From NCBI GenBank assembly GCA_029250685.1, contig JAQXEU010000021.1, positions 1 to 52,666 on the forward strand: DNA of 52,666 nucleotides, read 5' to 3'. Shown here piece by piece: positions 40,500-50,336 of this stretch. Position 1 is the stretch's first letter. Each line of letters starts with the position of its first letter. The notes beneath the pieces were generated by a model that was given only the letters and a program-made list of their open reading frames with translations, did not search any database and had not been told where the DNA came from. This stretch comes from Polaribacter sp. GTDB lineage: Bacteria; Bacteroidota; Bacteroidia; Flavobacteriales; Flavobacteriaceae. Made by a program: the position numbers and the translations under genes.

Positions 40500-43463
40500 A
40501 TGAAAAAAACACTACTACTATTTTTGTTTTTGTCGACTTTGGCTGTACAATCTCAAGAATATTTTCCAACAAACTCTGGTGTTAAAACTACAAAAAACAC
40601 AACTGTAGCTTTTACCAATGCTAAAATTTATGTAACACCTACACAAATTATCAACAAAGGAACATTACTTGTAAAAGATGGTAAGGTTATAGCTGTTGGT
40701 AAAAGAGTAACCATTCCTAGAGGAACCAAAACTATTGACCTTTCAGGAAAGACTATCTATCCTTCTTTTGTAGAAGTATATTCAAATTTTGGAGTTAATG
40801 CACCTAAAGCAACTCAAAATCCTAGCCGTTTTAGACAATACGAATCTAATAGAGAAGGCTATTATTGGAATGATCATATTAGACCAGAAACAGATGCTTC
40901 TAACAACTTTAAATACAATAATAGTAAAGCACAAGCTATGCTTAAAGCTGGTTTTGGTGTTGTAAATACGCATACTCCAGATGGAATTGCTAGAGGAAAT
41001 GGTGTTTTAGTTGCTTTAAATTCTAGCTCTTCTGATGCTTATAGAATCTTAGACACTAAATCTGCAAACTATTTTTCTTTAAGTAAAAGTAGAATGTCAA
41101 GACAAGCATACCCTGGTTCTTTTATGGGTAAAACAGCTTTAATAAGACAAGTATTTATGGATGCTGATTGGTATGCTACAGGAAATGCTAAAAACAAGGA
41201 TAAGTCTTTAGAAGCATTAATTACTAATAAAGGATTAACTCAAATCTTTGATGCTGGAGGAAACAATCTAAATGCAATAAGAGTTGATAGAGCTGCTGAT
41301 GAAAGCGGAATTCAATTTAGCTTTATTGGATCTGGTTATGAATATGAAAATATTCAAGAAATCAAAAACATGAATGCAACCATGATTGTTCCTGTTAACT
41401 TTAGAAAAGCCTATGATGTTTCTAATCCATATTTAGCAGATCAATTAGAATTGAACGACATGCGTAGATGGAATCAAGAACCTTCTAACTTAGCTGTTTT
41501 GGCTAAAAATGGAGTTTCATTTACAATAACAACACATACGTTAAAATCATTGACTAGTTTTCAAAAAAATATTCAGAAAGCAATAAAATATGGTTTAAGT
41601 GAAACAAAAGCTTTAGAAGCTTTAACAACAGTTCCTGCTACATTATTAGGAAAATCTAATGAGATTGGAACTTTGCAAAATGGTAGTTATGCTAACTTTC
41701 TAATTACTTCTGGTCCAGTTTTCGATGCTTCAACTAAAATCTATGAAAATTGGGTTCAAGGAAATAAGAATGTTATTTCTATTATGAATACAGTTGATGC
41801 TAGTGGTAATTACACATTGTCTTATAATAATAAGAGTTTAAATTTAACTATTACTGGAACTAAGGGAAGTTTAAAAAACGGAACTAAAAAATTGAAATCT
41901 AAATTTTCATTCAAAGATAATTGGGTTACTATCACATTAAACAACCAAAATGATGGTTCTAAGTTTACTCGTTTTATCGGAAACTTAAATGCTCCTCAAA
42001 ATGGATTTTCTGGAAAAGTAATTGATGAAAAAGGAAATGAATCTTCTTGGACTGCAACTAAAACCTCAACTAATAAAAAGAAATCAACAAAGAAGAAAAA
42101 ATCAAATTCTACTGCTCCAGTTGTAATGCCTATAACCTATCCAAATGTTGGATACGGATTTACAAGCAAACCTAAACAAGAAACCATTTTATTTAAAAAT
42201 GCAACAGTTTGGACTAGTGAAAAAGCAGGCGTTTTAAATAATACTGATGTATTATTAAAAGATGGTAAAATTGCTCAAATTGGAAAAAACTTGAGAGCTC
42301 GTGGAGCTAGAGTTGTTGACGCAACTGGCAAACACTTAACTGCTGGTATTATTGATGAGCACACACATGTTGCATTATTTGATGTAAATGAAGGTGGTCA
42401 AAACTCAACCGCTGAAGTCACTGAAGAAGATGATATCAATCCTTCTGATATGAATATCTATAGAAATTTAGCCGGTGGAGTTACTACTGCTCAATTATTA
42501 CACGGTTCTGCAAATCCTATTGGAGGAAGATCTGCTATTGTAAAATTTAAATGGGGAGAAACTGCTAAAGACATGGTGTATAAAAACGCACCTAAGTTTA
42601 TCAAATTTGCTTTAGGAGAAAATGTAAAGCAATCTCGTTCTACAACAAGTGCACGTTTTCCACAAACAAGAATGGGAGTTGAACAAGTATATGTAGATTA
42701 CTTTACAAGAGCAAAAGAATATGATGCAAAAAAGAAAAGTGGAAAGCCATATAGAAAAGATGTCGAACTAGAAGTATTGGTTGAAATTTTAAACAAAGAA
42801 CGCTTTGTAACTTCTCACTCTTATGTTCAGAGTGAAATTAATATGTTAATGAAAGTTGCTGAGAGATTCAACTTTAATATCAATACGTTTACACACATTT
42901 TAGAAGGTTATAAACTAGCTGATAAAATGAAAGCACATGGTGTTGGTGGTTCTACATTTTCAGATTGGTGGGCATATAAGTATGAAGTAAACGATGCAAT
43001 TCCATACAATGCTGCAATCATGCATAACTCAGGAGTAACAGTAGCAATCAATTCAGATGATAGAGAAATGTCTAGAAGACTAAATCAAGAAGCTGCAAAA
43101 ACTATTAAGTATGGTGGAATGACTGAGTTAGAAGCTTGGAATATGGTTACTATCAATCCTGCAAAACTATTACATCTAGATAATAGAGTTGGAAGTATTA
43201 AAGTAGGGAAAGATGCTGATGTTGTGTTATGGACAGAACATCCTATGTCTATCTATGCAAAAGCTCAAACAACAATTATAGATGGAACTGTTTATTTTGA
43301 TATAGATAGAGATTTAGCTCAAAGAAAAGCTGTTAAAAAAGAACGCAGTCTTTTAATGAACATGATGCTTAATGAAAAAAATAATGGTGGTAAAGTACAA
43401 GCTCCTAAAATGAACACTAAGAGAGATGTTACTTGTGAAACTGGAATACATAAATTAAATTAA
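40500..43463 (+). CDS. Secreted two-domain amidohydrolase (second domain active, first degenerate)
   Basis: A 987-residue exported protein (signal peptide 1-18, ending AVQSQ). Two imidazolonepropionase-like TIM-barrel halves are joined by a Lys/Thr-rich linker (about 520-540, KKKSTKKKKSNST). The first half (about 30-430) has the normal YPSFVEVYSNFG position where HxH should be, so it lacks the metal ligands. The second (about 560-960) has IIDEHTHV (HxH), TSHSYVQSE and NTFTHILEGYK (His ligands), and VAINSDDRE (Asp), so it should bind metal. The substrate is unknown. It is followed 6 nt later by a related gene. Confidence 0.87.
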   Translation: MKKTLLLFLFLSTLAVQSQEYFPTNSGVKTTKNTTVAFTNAKIYVTPTQIINKGTLLVKDGKVIAVGKRVTIPRGTKTIDLSGKTIYPSFVEVYSNFGVNAPKATQNPSRFRQYESNREGYYWNDHIRPETDASNNFKYNNSKAQAMLKAGFGVVNTHTPDGIARGNGVLVALNSSSSDAYRILDTKSANYFSLSKSRMSRQAYPGSFMGKTALIRQVFMDADWYATGNAKNKDKSLEALITNKGLTQIFDAGGNNLNAIRVDRAADESGIQFSFIGSGYEYENIQEIKNMNATMIVPVNFRKAYDVSNPYLADQLELNDMRRWNQEPSNLAVLAKNGVSFTITTHTLKSLTSFQKNIQKAIKYGLSETKALEALTTVPATLLGKSNEIGTLQNGSYANFLITSGPVFDASTKIYENWVQGNKNVISIMNTVDASGNYTLSYNNKSLNLTITGTKGSLKNGTKKLKSKFSFKDNWVTITLNNQNDGSKFTRFIGNLNAPQNGFSGKVIDEKGNESSWTATKTSTNKKKSTKKKKSNSTAPVVMPITYPNVGYGFTSKPKQETILFKNATVWTSEKAGVLNNTDVLLKDGKIAQIGKNLRARGARVVDATGKHLTAGIIDEHTHVALFDVNEGGQNSTAEVTEEDDINPSDMNIYRNLAGGVTTAQLLHGSANPIGGRSAIVKFKWGETAKDMVYKNAPKFIKFALGENVKQSRSTTSARFPQTRMGVEQVYVDYFTRAKEYDAKKKSGKPYRKDVELEVLVEILNKERFVTSHSYVQSEINMLMKVAERFNFNINTFTHILEGYKLADKMKAHGVGGSTFSDWWAYKYEVNDAIPYNAAIMHNSGVTVAINSDDREMSRRLNQEAAKTIKYGGMTELEAWNMVTINPAKLLHLDNRVGSIKVGKDADVVLWTEHPMSIYAKAQTTIIDGTVYFDIDRDLAQRKAVKKERSLLMNMMLNEKNNGGKVQAPKMNTKRDVTCETGIHKLN

Positions 43464-43469
43464 GAAATT

Positions 43470-44753
43470 ATGAAAAAACAAATTATATATAGCATACTAT
43501 TTTTCTTAATGATAGGAAATAGCTTTGCACAACAAACACCAGCACCAAAACAGACAAAAGCATTCTCTATTGAAGGTGCCACAGCACATTTAGGAGATGG
43601 AACGGTAATAGACGACTCTCTAATTATGTTTGCTGATGGGAAAATAACCTTTGTTGGTTCAGCAAAAATGAGAATTGCACGACAAGGAACCATTATCAAT
43701 GCAAAAGGGAAACATGTGTATCCTGGATTTATAGCTGTTAATTCAACTTTAGGCTTGGTAGAAATTAATTCTGTAAAAGCAACAAAAGATGATCAAGAAG
43801 TTGGAACTATAAATCCACATATTCGTAGTTTAATAGCTTATAATTCTGAATCAAAAATTGTTGAAACAATGCGTCCAAATGGAATTCTAATGGGACAAAT
43901 AACACCTCGTGGTGGGAGAATCTCAGGAACATCTTCTGTTGTACAATTTGATGCTTGGAACTGGGAAGATGCAGCTATTAAGGCTGATGATGGAATTCAT
44001 ATGAATTGGCCAACAAGCATTTCATCTTCATGGAGAAACCCTGTTGCAAAAATAAATCCTAATTACATAAAAACTATAAACTCATTGAATGATTATATCA
44101 ATGAAGCAAAACTGTATTTAAATGGGCCAAAAGCAACAAAAAATCTTAAACTTGAAGCTTTGAAAGGTTTATTTAATAAATCTCAAAAATTATATATTCA
44201 TGTAAATGGTGAAAAAGAAATAACTGATGCTGTTTCATTTGCAAACAAACACCAAATGAATTTAGTGTTAGTTGGTGGTGATAATGCACATAAAGTTGCT
44301 GATATCTTAATTAAAAACAATGTTCCTGTAGTAATAAAAAGAGCACATTTATTACCTGGGAATGATGATGATAATTATGATAAATCATATAAAACAGCGT
44401 TGCATTTAGTTGAAAAAGGAGTTGTAGTAACTATTGGATTAGAAGAAGGTCATGTTAGAATGAACGATCGTAACTTACCTTTTAATGCAGGAACTTTTGC
44501 TGCACACGGACTTGGTAAAGAAGAAGCTGTTAAGCTGATTACGTTGAATGCTGCAAAAATCTTAGGAATAGATGATAAAGTTGGAACCTTAACTGTTGGT
44601 AAAGATGCTACGCTTTTTATCTCTAAAGGTGATGCGCTAGATATGAGAGGAAATATTATTTCTGAGGCATTTATACAAGGTAGAAAACTGAGTTTAGAAT
44701 CACATCAAACAAAACTTTGGAAACGTTATTCCAATAAATACAAAAATCAATAA
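43470..44753 (+). CDS. Secreted amidohydrolase-like protein without metal ligands
   Basis: A 427-residue exported protein (signal peptide 1-20, ending NSFAQ). It is a close structural cousin of the first half of the upstream protein: at the HxH position it reads YPGFIAVNSTLGLVEI, with no histidines. The C-terminal half keeps the fold-defining TLNAAKILGIDDKVGTLTVG and DATLFIS segments. It is therefore probably a non-catalytic partner, perhaps forming a complex with the 987-residue protein. The 6-nt spacing shows one transcript, ended by the terminator at 44761-44789. Confidence 0.82.
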   Translation: MKKQIIYSILFFLMIGNSFAQQTPAPKQTKAFSIEGATAHLGDGTVIDDSLIMFADGKITFVGSAKMRIARQGTIINAKGKHVYPGFIAVNSTLGLVEINSVKATKDDQEVGTINPHIRSLIAYNSESKIVETMRPNGILMGQITPRGGRISGTSSVVQFDAWNWEDAAIKADDGIHMNWPTSISSSWRNPVAKINPNYIKTINSLNDYINEAKLYLNGPKATKNLKLEALKGLFNKSQKLYIHVNGEKEITDAVSFANKHQMNLVLVGGDNAHKVADILIKNNVPVVIKRAHLLPGNDDDNYDKSYKTALHLVEKGVVVTIGLEEGHVRMNDRNLPFNAGTFAAHGLGKEEAVKLITLNAAKILGIDDKVGTLTVGKDATLFISKGDALDMRGNIISEAFIQGRKLSLESHQTKLWKRYSNKYKNQ

Positions 44754-44760
44754 TACTAAA

Positions 44761-44789
44761 AAAGGCTCTGAGAATTCAGAGCCTTTTTT
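44761..44789. terminator. Rho-independent terminator after the amidohydrolase pair
   Basis: AAAGGCTCTGA and TCAGAGCCTTT pair perfectly around GAAT, followed by T-rich sequence. It abuts the convergent small gene ending at 44791. Confidence 0.92.
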
Positions 44790-44790
44790 T

Positions 44791-45234
44791 TTATTTCTTT
44801 TTTTCAATATCACATTTGTAATAATTTTTACCAACATCTTTTTTTCCAAAACGAATTTTGACAATATTTACATACAATTCTTTATTCGCTTTTACAAAAG
44901 TTGATAGTACTTTCGATTCTCCTCCATCTCCTTCTAAAACAACTCTATTTTTACTTACTCTTGCTCTGCTATAGTTCTTCATTTGTGCAGTACTTATTGC
45001 TTTGTAATTAAAATTAATTACAGCATTGTATCTGTTTTTAAATTGAATTTCCCATTTACGAGCTCTTCGAGACATATTGTATTAACCCATTTTCACTTTA
45101 TAACTAACGCCTTTTAAGCATTTTGTGTTTTGCCATTCACCCCAAGTGTTTTGGCTTTCAATTGAGCTTGTAAAAGCCATTGAACCTATCATTATCAACA
45201 TAATAATTGATAAATATGTTATTCTTTTTTTCAT
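44791..45234 (-). pseudogene. Small secreted protein gene interrupted by a nonsense codon
   Basis: The minus strand from the ATG at 45234 encodes a signal peptide (MKKRITYLSIIMLIMIGSMA) and a mature start TWGEWQNTKCLKGVSYKVKM, then meets TAA at 45082-45084 (codon 51). The same frame continues YNMSRRARKWEIQFKNRYNA to the stop at 44791. The W-x-x-W...C-K-G...Y-x-V-K...W-x-I-Q-F-x-N-R-Y pattern runs across the stop as one small secreted domain, so the TAA is a mutation and not a boundary. Total length would be 147 residues. The function is unknown. The downstream part could still start at the internal ATG at 45075, but without a signal peptide. Confidence 0.7.
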
Positions 45235-45306
45235 CCCCCTATATGATTTATTTTGAAGGTTTAAAATTATGAAAAAAAATCGACTTGGATTTTAATACGA
45301 AATAGA

Positions 45307-45314
45307 TACATTTG
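45307..45314 (+). promoter_or_regulatory. -7 box directly upstream of the TrmH-family gene
   Basis: TACATTTG fits TAnnTTTG and ends 6 nt before the ATG at 45321. Confidence 0.55.
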
Positions 45315-45320
45315 TGCTAT

Positions 45321-46115
45321 ATGAAATACATTGAAAGTCTTCAGAATTCAACGATAAAAAATATCTTGAAAATTCAAGAAAAATCTAGAGAACGTAAAAA
45401 ATCTGGACTCTTTATTATTGAAGGAAAAAGAGAAGTTTCTTTAGCGGTAAAAAGAGATTACACAATAGTTTCACTATTGTTTTGTGAAGATGTTGTTTCT
45501 GAAAAAGAACTTGATGCATTTACTTCAGAGAACTCAGAAATCATTTCAATTTCAAAAGAAGTCTATCAAAAAATTGCCTATCGAAATTCCACAGAAGGAA
45601 TTATCGCCATTGCAAAAACAAAAGAGTTTTCATTAGAAAACATCAACTTCTCTACTGCTACTCCACTAATTTTAGTTGCTGAAGCTCCAGAAAAACCAGG
45701 GAATATTGGTGCACTTTTAAGAACCTGTGATGCAGCAAATGCAGACGCAGTTTTGATTGCCAACCCAAAAACAGATATGTACAATCCAAATATCATTCGT
45801 TCTAGTGTGGGTTGTTTGTTTACCAACCAGATTGCTACAGGAACAACTGAAGAAATCATTACTTTCCTAAAAGAAAATAAAATCAATTCTTTTGCGACAA
45901 CTTTACAGAATTCAAATGAATATCATAAAGAGGATTATACCAAAGCAACTGCTATTATAGTCGGAACAGAAGATGCAGGTTTATCTTCAGCCTTTAGAAA
46001 TGCTGCAACCCAAAACATCAATATACCAATGCAAGGAGAAATCGATTCTATGAATGTTTCTGTTGCTGCCGCCATTGTAATCTTTGAAGCGAAACGTCAA
46101 CGAGATTTTAACTAG
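45321..46115 (+). CDS. TrmH/SpoU-family RNA 2'-O-methyltransferase
   Basis: A 264-residue SPOUT methyltransferase. The N-terminal substrate-binding domain has IKNILKIQEKSRERKKSGLF followed by IIEGKREV. The trefoil-knot domain has motif 1 NIGALLRTCDAANADAVLI, motif 2 AIIVGTEDAGLS and motif 3 IPMQGEIDSMNVSVAAAIVI, all complete. Methylation of ribose in rRNA or tRNA is expected; the target nucleotide cannot be told. A TTG at 45312 would add three residues, but the -7 box overlaps it, so the ATG at 45321 is the start. Confidence 0.92.
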   Translation: MKYIESLQNSTIKNILKIQEKSRERKKSGLFIIEGKREVSLAVKRDYTIVSLLFCEDVVSEKELDAFTSENSEIISISKEVYQKIAYRNSTEGIIAIAKTKEFSLENINFSTATPLILVAEAPEKPGNIGALLRTCDAANADAVLIANPKTDMYNPNIIRSSVGCLFTNQIATGTTEEIITFLKENKINSFATTLQNSNEYHKEDYTKATAIIVGTEDAGLSSAFRNAATQNINIPMQGEIDSMNVSVAAAIVIFEAKRQRDFN

Positions 46116-46183
46116 TCTAAATACGTATTTATAATTTTTAAAATTATTGTATATTAGGCACTTAGGATTTGCCCTGATATATT

Positions 46184-48402
46184 ATGAATTTCAAAAAAAT
46201 TATTGCCGAATTAAAAAGAAGAAATGTCTTTAAATAGCCACTGTATATGGTATTACTGGCTGGTTAATTATACAAATAATCACTTCTATCAGCGAGCCTT
46301 TATCTCTACCTGACTGGTTTGATACCGCTATAATCATTTTAGTTTTAATTGGTTTTCTAATAGCCTTAATTTTTGCATGGGCTTTCGAAATGACACCAGA
46401 AGGCTTGAGGAAAACAAAACAAGTTGAAAAAACGGAATCTATTTCGTCTTCAACAGGTAAAAAACTAAATCGCCTTATTATTGCAACCTTAATTATACTT
46501 TTAGGTTTTTTAGGCTATGAACGTTTTTTTATTCACGGTCATGAAGAAAGCTTAAATGAAACGATTGTTTTACCTTCTATAGCAGTATTGCCTTTTGAAG
46601 ACATGTCTCCTACTAAAGATCAGGAATACTTTTCTGACGGTTTGTCTGAAGAATTGTTAAACGTTCTTGCCAAAGTGAAAGGAATTAACGTTGCTGGGCG
46701 TACTTCATCTTTTAAGTTTAAAGGAATACATGATGATTTAACAAAAATTGGACAAGAATTACGTGTAGAACATCTTTTAGAAGGAAGTGTGCGTAAATCT
46801 GGAAATCAAATTAGAATTACTGCACAGTTAATTAAGGTAAGTGATGGTTTTCATATGTGGTCAGAAACCTATGACAAAGAGTATACAGCAGATAATTTAT
46901 TTTTAATTCAAGATGAAATTTCTAAAAAAATATTAAAAGAGTTAAAAATAAAATTATCAATAAAAGACACCAACACAAAAGTAAATGTGTTGACTTCTAA
47001 TACATAAGCCTATAATGCCTATTTAAAAGGAACTCAATTATTAGTCAATAGAAATCCGCAAGAAATTTTACAAGCTATAGAAGAATTTAAAAAAGCCATT
47101 ACTCTTGATCCAAAATTTGCTGCTGCCTATTCAAAATTAGCAATTGCTTATTATCATGCTATCAATTATGCCGGTTTTGACACAAAAAAAGGAGATGAAG
47201 AAGTTAAAAACAATGCAGATTATGCGCTATTATTAGACAACACTTTAGGAGAAGCTTACGCCGCGCTTGGTCATTATTATAAAGATAGAGATAAAGCTAA
47301 AATTGCATTACAACGTGCTTATGAGTTAGAGCCGAATAATGCGGAAATTATCATGTGGTATTCAAAAATGTTTCCAGCCACAGAAGACAAAGGGTTGGAG
47401 TTATTATTAAAAGCCTATCAAATAGATCCATTATCTCCTATTGTAGTTCATAACTTGGCTTTTGAATATGAATTGAAAGACAACTTTGATAAAGCAACCT
47501 ATTATTTTCAATTAAATAGTAAGAACAACCCAGATTATGTTACTTCTAAAATTGCATTAATTAGAATGTTAGCAGGTAGTCCAAACGGAAAATTAGATGA
47601 AGCATTTATAGAAAGTTATAAAGCCTACAAATTAAAGCCTAAAAATTTGCAATTATTAGAAAACTTGTTTCAACAATCTTTAAGCTTAAACTTGTTTAAA
47701 TTAGCTAAAAGCATAAAAGATTCTATTATAAAAAATTACCCAGATAATATGCAGAATCAAATTTTTGATGTTCAAATTAACATGCAAAATGGTGATGCAA
47801 ATACAATGAATCAAGCTTTTAGAAAAATGATAGATGCACAACTTATTTATGATGATAGTTGGCAAAATAAAGCAAAAGTTGACGGACTTAAAAAGTATCT
47901 ATTACTGGATTATAAAGGCGCATTAAATGCTTACACTAAAGTATACCCAAAAGCTATTAGTGATACTGTTTCTGTGATCACTGATAATGAAATGCATGAT
48001 TATTTTCCTGAGATACTAGAAATGTTAGAAAAATCAGGAGAAGTTAAGCAAGCCAAAAAAATAAAAGAGCTGTATTTTGCTGCTATTAAAAAGAATTTTA
48101 AATATGATGGAGATATTACTAAAGAAAGTGGAATCGTATTCAATTTACTGTTCTCTTATTATTCTGTTACAAATGAAACTGAAAAATATGTTGAAATTTT
48201 GGAGGAACAATATTTTGTGAGAAAAGAGAAAAGTTCTAATGCTTCATCAGACTTTAATTTAGTTATATCTTCTTCCCCTATTTTAAACAACACTAAATAT
48301 AAAGCATTAAGAAAAAGAATCGATGAAGACATTAATATAATGAGAACCAACGCTGTTGAGTTCTTAAAAACTGAAGGTGTTTGGGAATTATACAAAGATT
48401 AG
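46184..48402 (+). pseudogene. TolB-like/TPR membrane protein with a frameshift and a nonsense mutation
   Basis: The ATG at 46184 reads MNFKKIIAELKRRNVFK and hits TAG at 46235. A one-base deletion there explains it, since the next frame continues with YGITGWLIIQIITSISEPLS and a membrane region up to 46390, the first long open part. That part carries a second helix and the FlgO/TolB-N-type domain (PSIAVLPFEDMSPTKDQEYF, SDGLSEELLNVLAKV). It stops at TAA 47005-47007, but the same frame resumes as AYNAYLKGTQLLVNRNP and runs through TPR repeats to 48402. Two independent lesions make a functional product unlikely. Intact relatives are membrane proteins of about 740 residues with helix, TolB-like and TPR domains. 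Confidence 0.85.
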
Positions 48403-48404
48403 GC

Positions 48405-49016
48405 ATGAAAAGTAACATTAGATATTGGGTTGTAGCTGTTTTTTCAATATTAATTGGATTGTATCCATTAATATATATGATTGTTGATATGGAAGCTGAA
48501 GGTTTTTTGCGCTCTAAACCTGTAATTATTTTAGAGAGCTCTCTTTGGAGAGTTGCTTTTTTTACACATATTTATTTAGGCGGAATTTCATTATTAGTGG
48601 GTTGGTCTCAATTTTCTGAAAGAATTAGAGGTAAGAGATTAAAGCTACACCGTTTATTAGGAAAGATTTATGTGGTTTGTGTATTGATGAGTGCAATTGC
48701 CGGGTTCTATGTTGCTTTTTTCGCAAATGGCGGCATTGTTTCTCAATTAGGATTTTCTTTTTTAGCAATTGGTTGGTTTTACACAACATTAAACGCATAC
48801 ATAACCATAAAAAAGAAAGACGTAGAAAGTCACAGAAAATGGATGATTCGCAGTTATGCTTTTACGTTAGCTGCTGTAACTTTACGTTTATGGATGCCGA
48901 TTCTACCGCCTCTTTTAGGTATCAATTTCCAAGATGCATATATCATCATTTCTTGGTTATGTTGGGTGCCAAATATTATTATTGCTGAGATTTACATTAG
49001 AAAAGCAATTTTATAA
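48405..49016 (+). CDS. DUF2306 family membrane protein
   Basis: A 203-residue membrane protein with about six helices. His residues near helix ends (FFTHIYLGG, LKLHRLLGKIYV, VESHRKWMIRSYA) are the conserved features of DUF2306 and could bind heme or metal, by analogy with cytochrome b561-like layouts. The ATG at 48405 starts 2 nt after the stop of the broken TPR gene; an earlier GTG/ATG at 48381 lies inside that gene and is less likely. The short space suggests it was co-transcribed with the pseudogene. Confidence 0.75.
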   Translation: MKSNIRYWVVAVFSILIGLYPLIYMIVDMEAEGFLRSKPVIILESSLWRVAFFTHIYLGGISLLVGWSQFSERIRGKRLKLHRLLGKIYVVCVLMSAIAGFYVAFFANGGIVSQLGFSFLAIGWFYTTLNAYITIKKKDVESHRKWMIRSYAFTLAAVTLRLWMPILPPLLGINFQDAYIIISWLCWVPNIIIAEIYIRKAIL

Positions 49017-49041
49017 ATACATTTGTTTTTTATATTCTATA

Positions 49042-50274
49042 ATGACAGCTACTTCGCTATTCTATATTCTAATTGCAATTCTAGTGATCAATTTTACAAT
49101 TGATAAAATCTTAGATTTTCTAAACACAAAACATTTTGATGATGCAATTCCTGCTGAATTACAAGATGTATATGAAAAACCAGCATATGAAAAATCGCAA
49201 GCCTACAAAAAGACAAATGCAAAGTTCTCTAATCTAACATGTTTGTTTTCTTTAGTACTAACAATTGTTTTTTTCTTTTTTGACGGATTTAAATTGGTAG
49301 ATGAAATTGCAAGAAACTATAGTACAAATAACATTATAATTGCTTTGATTTTCTTCGGAATCATCATGTTAGGTTCAGACATTCTTACGACGCCTTTTTC
49401 TTATTATAAAACCTTTGTCATTGAAGAGAAATTCGGATTCAATAAAACCACCAGAAAGACTTTTATTGTTGATAAAATCAAAGGTTTATTAATGACCATT
49501 GTTTTGGGTGGCGGAATATTAGCGTTGATTGTTTGGTTTTATCAGTTTGCAGGAAATAACTTCTGGGTCTATGCTTGGGCATTAGTCGCTGTTTTTTCTG
49601 TGTTTATGAATATGTTCTACGCAAAACTAATTGTACCATTATTTAATAAACAAACTCCGTTAGAAGACGGCGAATTAAAAACGGCTATTGAAAAGTATGC
49701 AACTAAAGTTGGGTTTACGTTGAAAAATGTATTTGTAATTGATGGTTCTAAACGCTCAACAAAAGCAAATGCGTATTTCTCTGGCTTTGGTTCACAGAAG
49801 AGAATTACGTTGTACGACACGTTGATAAACGATTTAGAAACTGATGAAATTGTTGCCGTTTTAGCACATGAAGTTGGTCATTACAAACGCAAGCATATTA
49901 TTTTTAATCTCTTCTCCTCTATTCTATTAACTGGTTTTACGTTTTGGATTTTATCTTTGTTTGTGAGTTTACCAATATTTTCTGAAGCATTGAATGTTTC
50001 AATTCCGAGTTTTCATATTGGACTAATTGTCTTCGGAATTTTATATTCGCCAATATCAGAAATTACAGGATTGTTAATGAACATTGTTTCTAGAAAGTTT
50101 GAATATCAAGCAGATAATTACGCCAAAGAAACATTTGGTGCAAAACCCTTAATCACTTCATTAAAGAAATTATCAAAAAATAGTTTGAGTAATTTAACAC
50201 CACATCCGGCATATGTTTTTATGCATTACTCGCATCCAACCTTACTAAAAAGAGTTCAAAACCTGAACAGATAA
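49042..50274 (+). CDS. M48 family membrane zinc endopeptidase (Ste24/CAAX protease-like)
   Basis: A 410-residue integral membrane metalloprotease. The N-terminal CAAX_prot-type domain spans several helices (about 5-25, 65-85, 105-125, 150-170 and 180-205). The zinc motif is VLAHEVGHYKRKH near residue 275, and the third ligand Glu is in SRKFEYQADNYA near residue 353. The end, HPAYVFMHYSHPTLLKR, is typical of Ste24 homologues. In bacteria the family acts in membrane protein quality control. The ATG at 49042 (MTATSLFYIL) is chosen; the longer frame from 48934 overlaps the DUF2306 gene. Confidence 0.92.
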   Translation: MTATSLFYILIAILVINFTIDKILDFLNTKHFDDAIPAELQDVYEKPAYEKSQAYKKTNAKFSNLTCLFSLVLTIVFFFFDGFKLVDEIARNYSTNNIIIALIFFGIIMLGSDILTTPFSYYKTFVIEEKFGFNKTTRKTFIVDKIKGLLMTIVLGGGILALIVWFYQFAGNNFWVYAWALVAVFSVFMNMFYAKLIVPLFNKQTPLEDGELKTAIEKYATKVGFTLKNVFVIDGSKRSTKANAYFSGFGSQKRITLYDTLINDLETDEIVAVLAHEVGHYKRKHIIFNLFSSILLTGFTFWILSLFVSLPIFSEALNVSIPSFHIGLIVFGILYSPISEITGLLMNIVSRKFEYQADNYAKETFGAKPLITSLKKLSKNSLSNLTPHPAYVFMHYSHPTLLKRVQNLNR

Positions 50275-50336
50275 ATAATCTCATCAAAAAGGTGAAAAAA
50301 CTTTGTGCAATTCATTATTTGTTTTACTTTTAAGTA

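Noticed and set aside
41800..41900. Possible phase-variable homopolymers in the amidohydrolase gene
   Set aside because: Short A runs only, as expected in AT-rich DNA, and no frame disruption.
42061..42120. Lys/Ser/Thr-rich stretch in the 987-residue amidohydrolase as a frameshift scar
   Set aside because: The frame is continuous and the stretch sits between two complete barrels, so it is a linker.
46184..48402. Reading UAA or UAG as recoded sense codons in the TolB/TPR gene
   Set aside because: All intact genes here use TAA and TAG as stops, and the first lesion needs a frameshift as well, so mutation is simpler.
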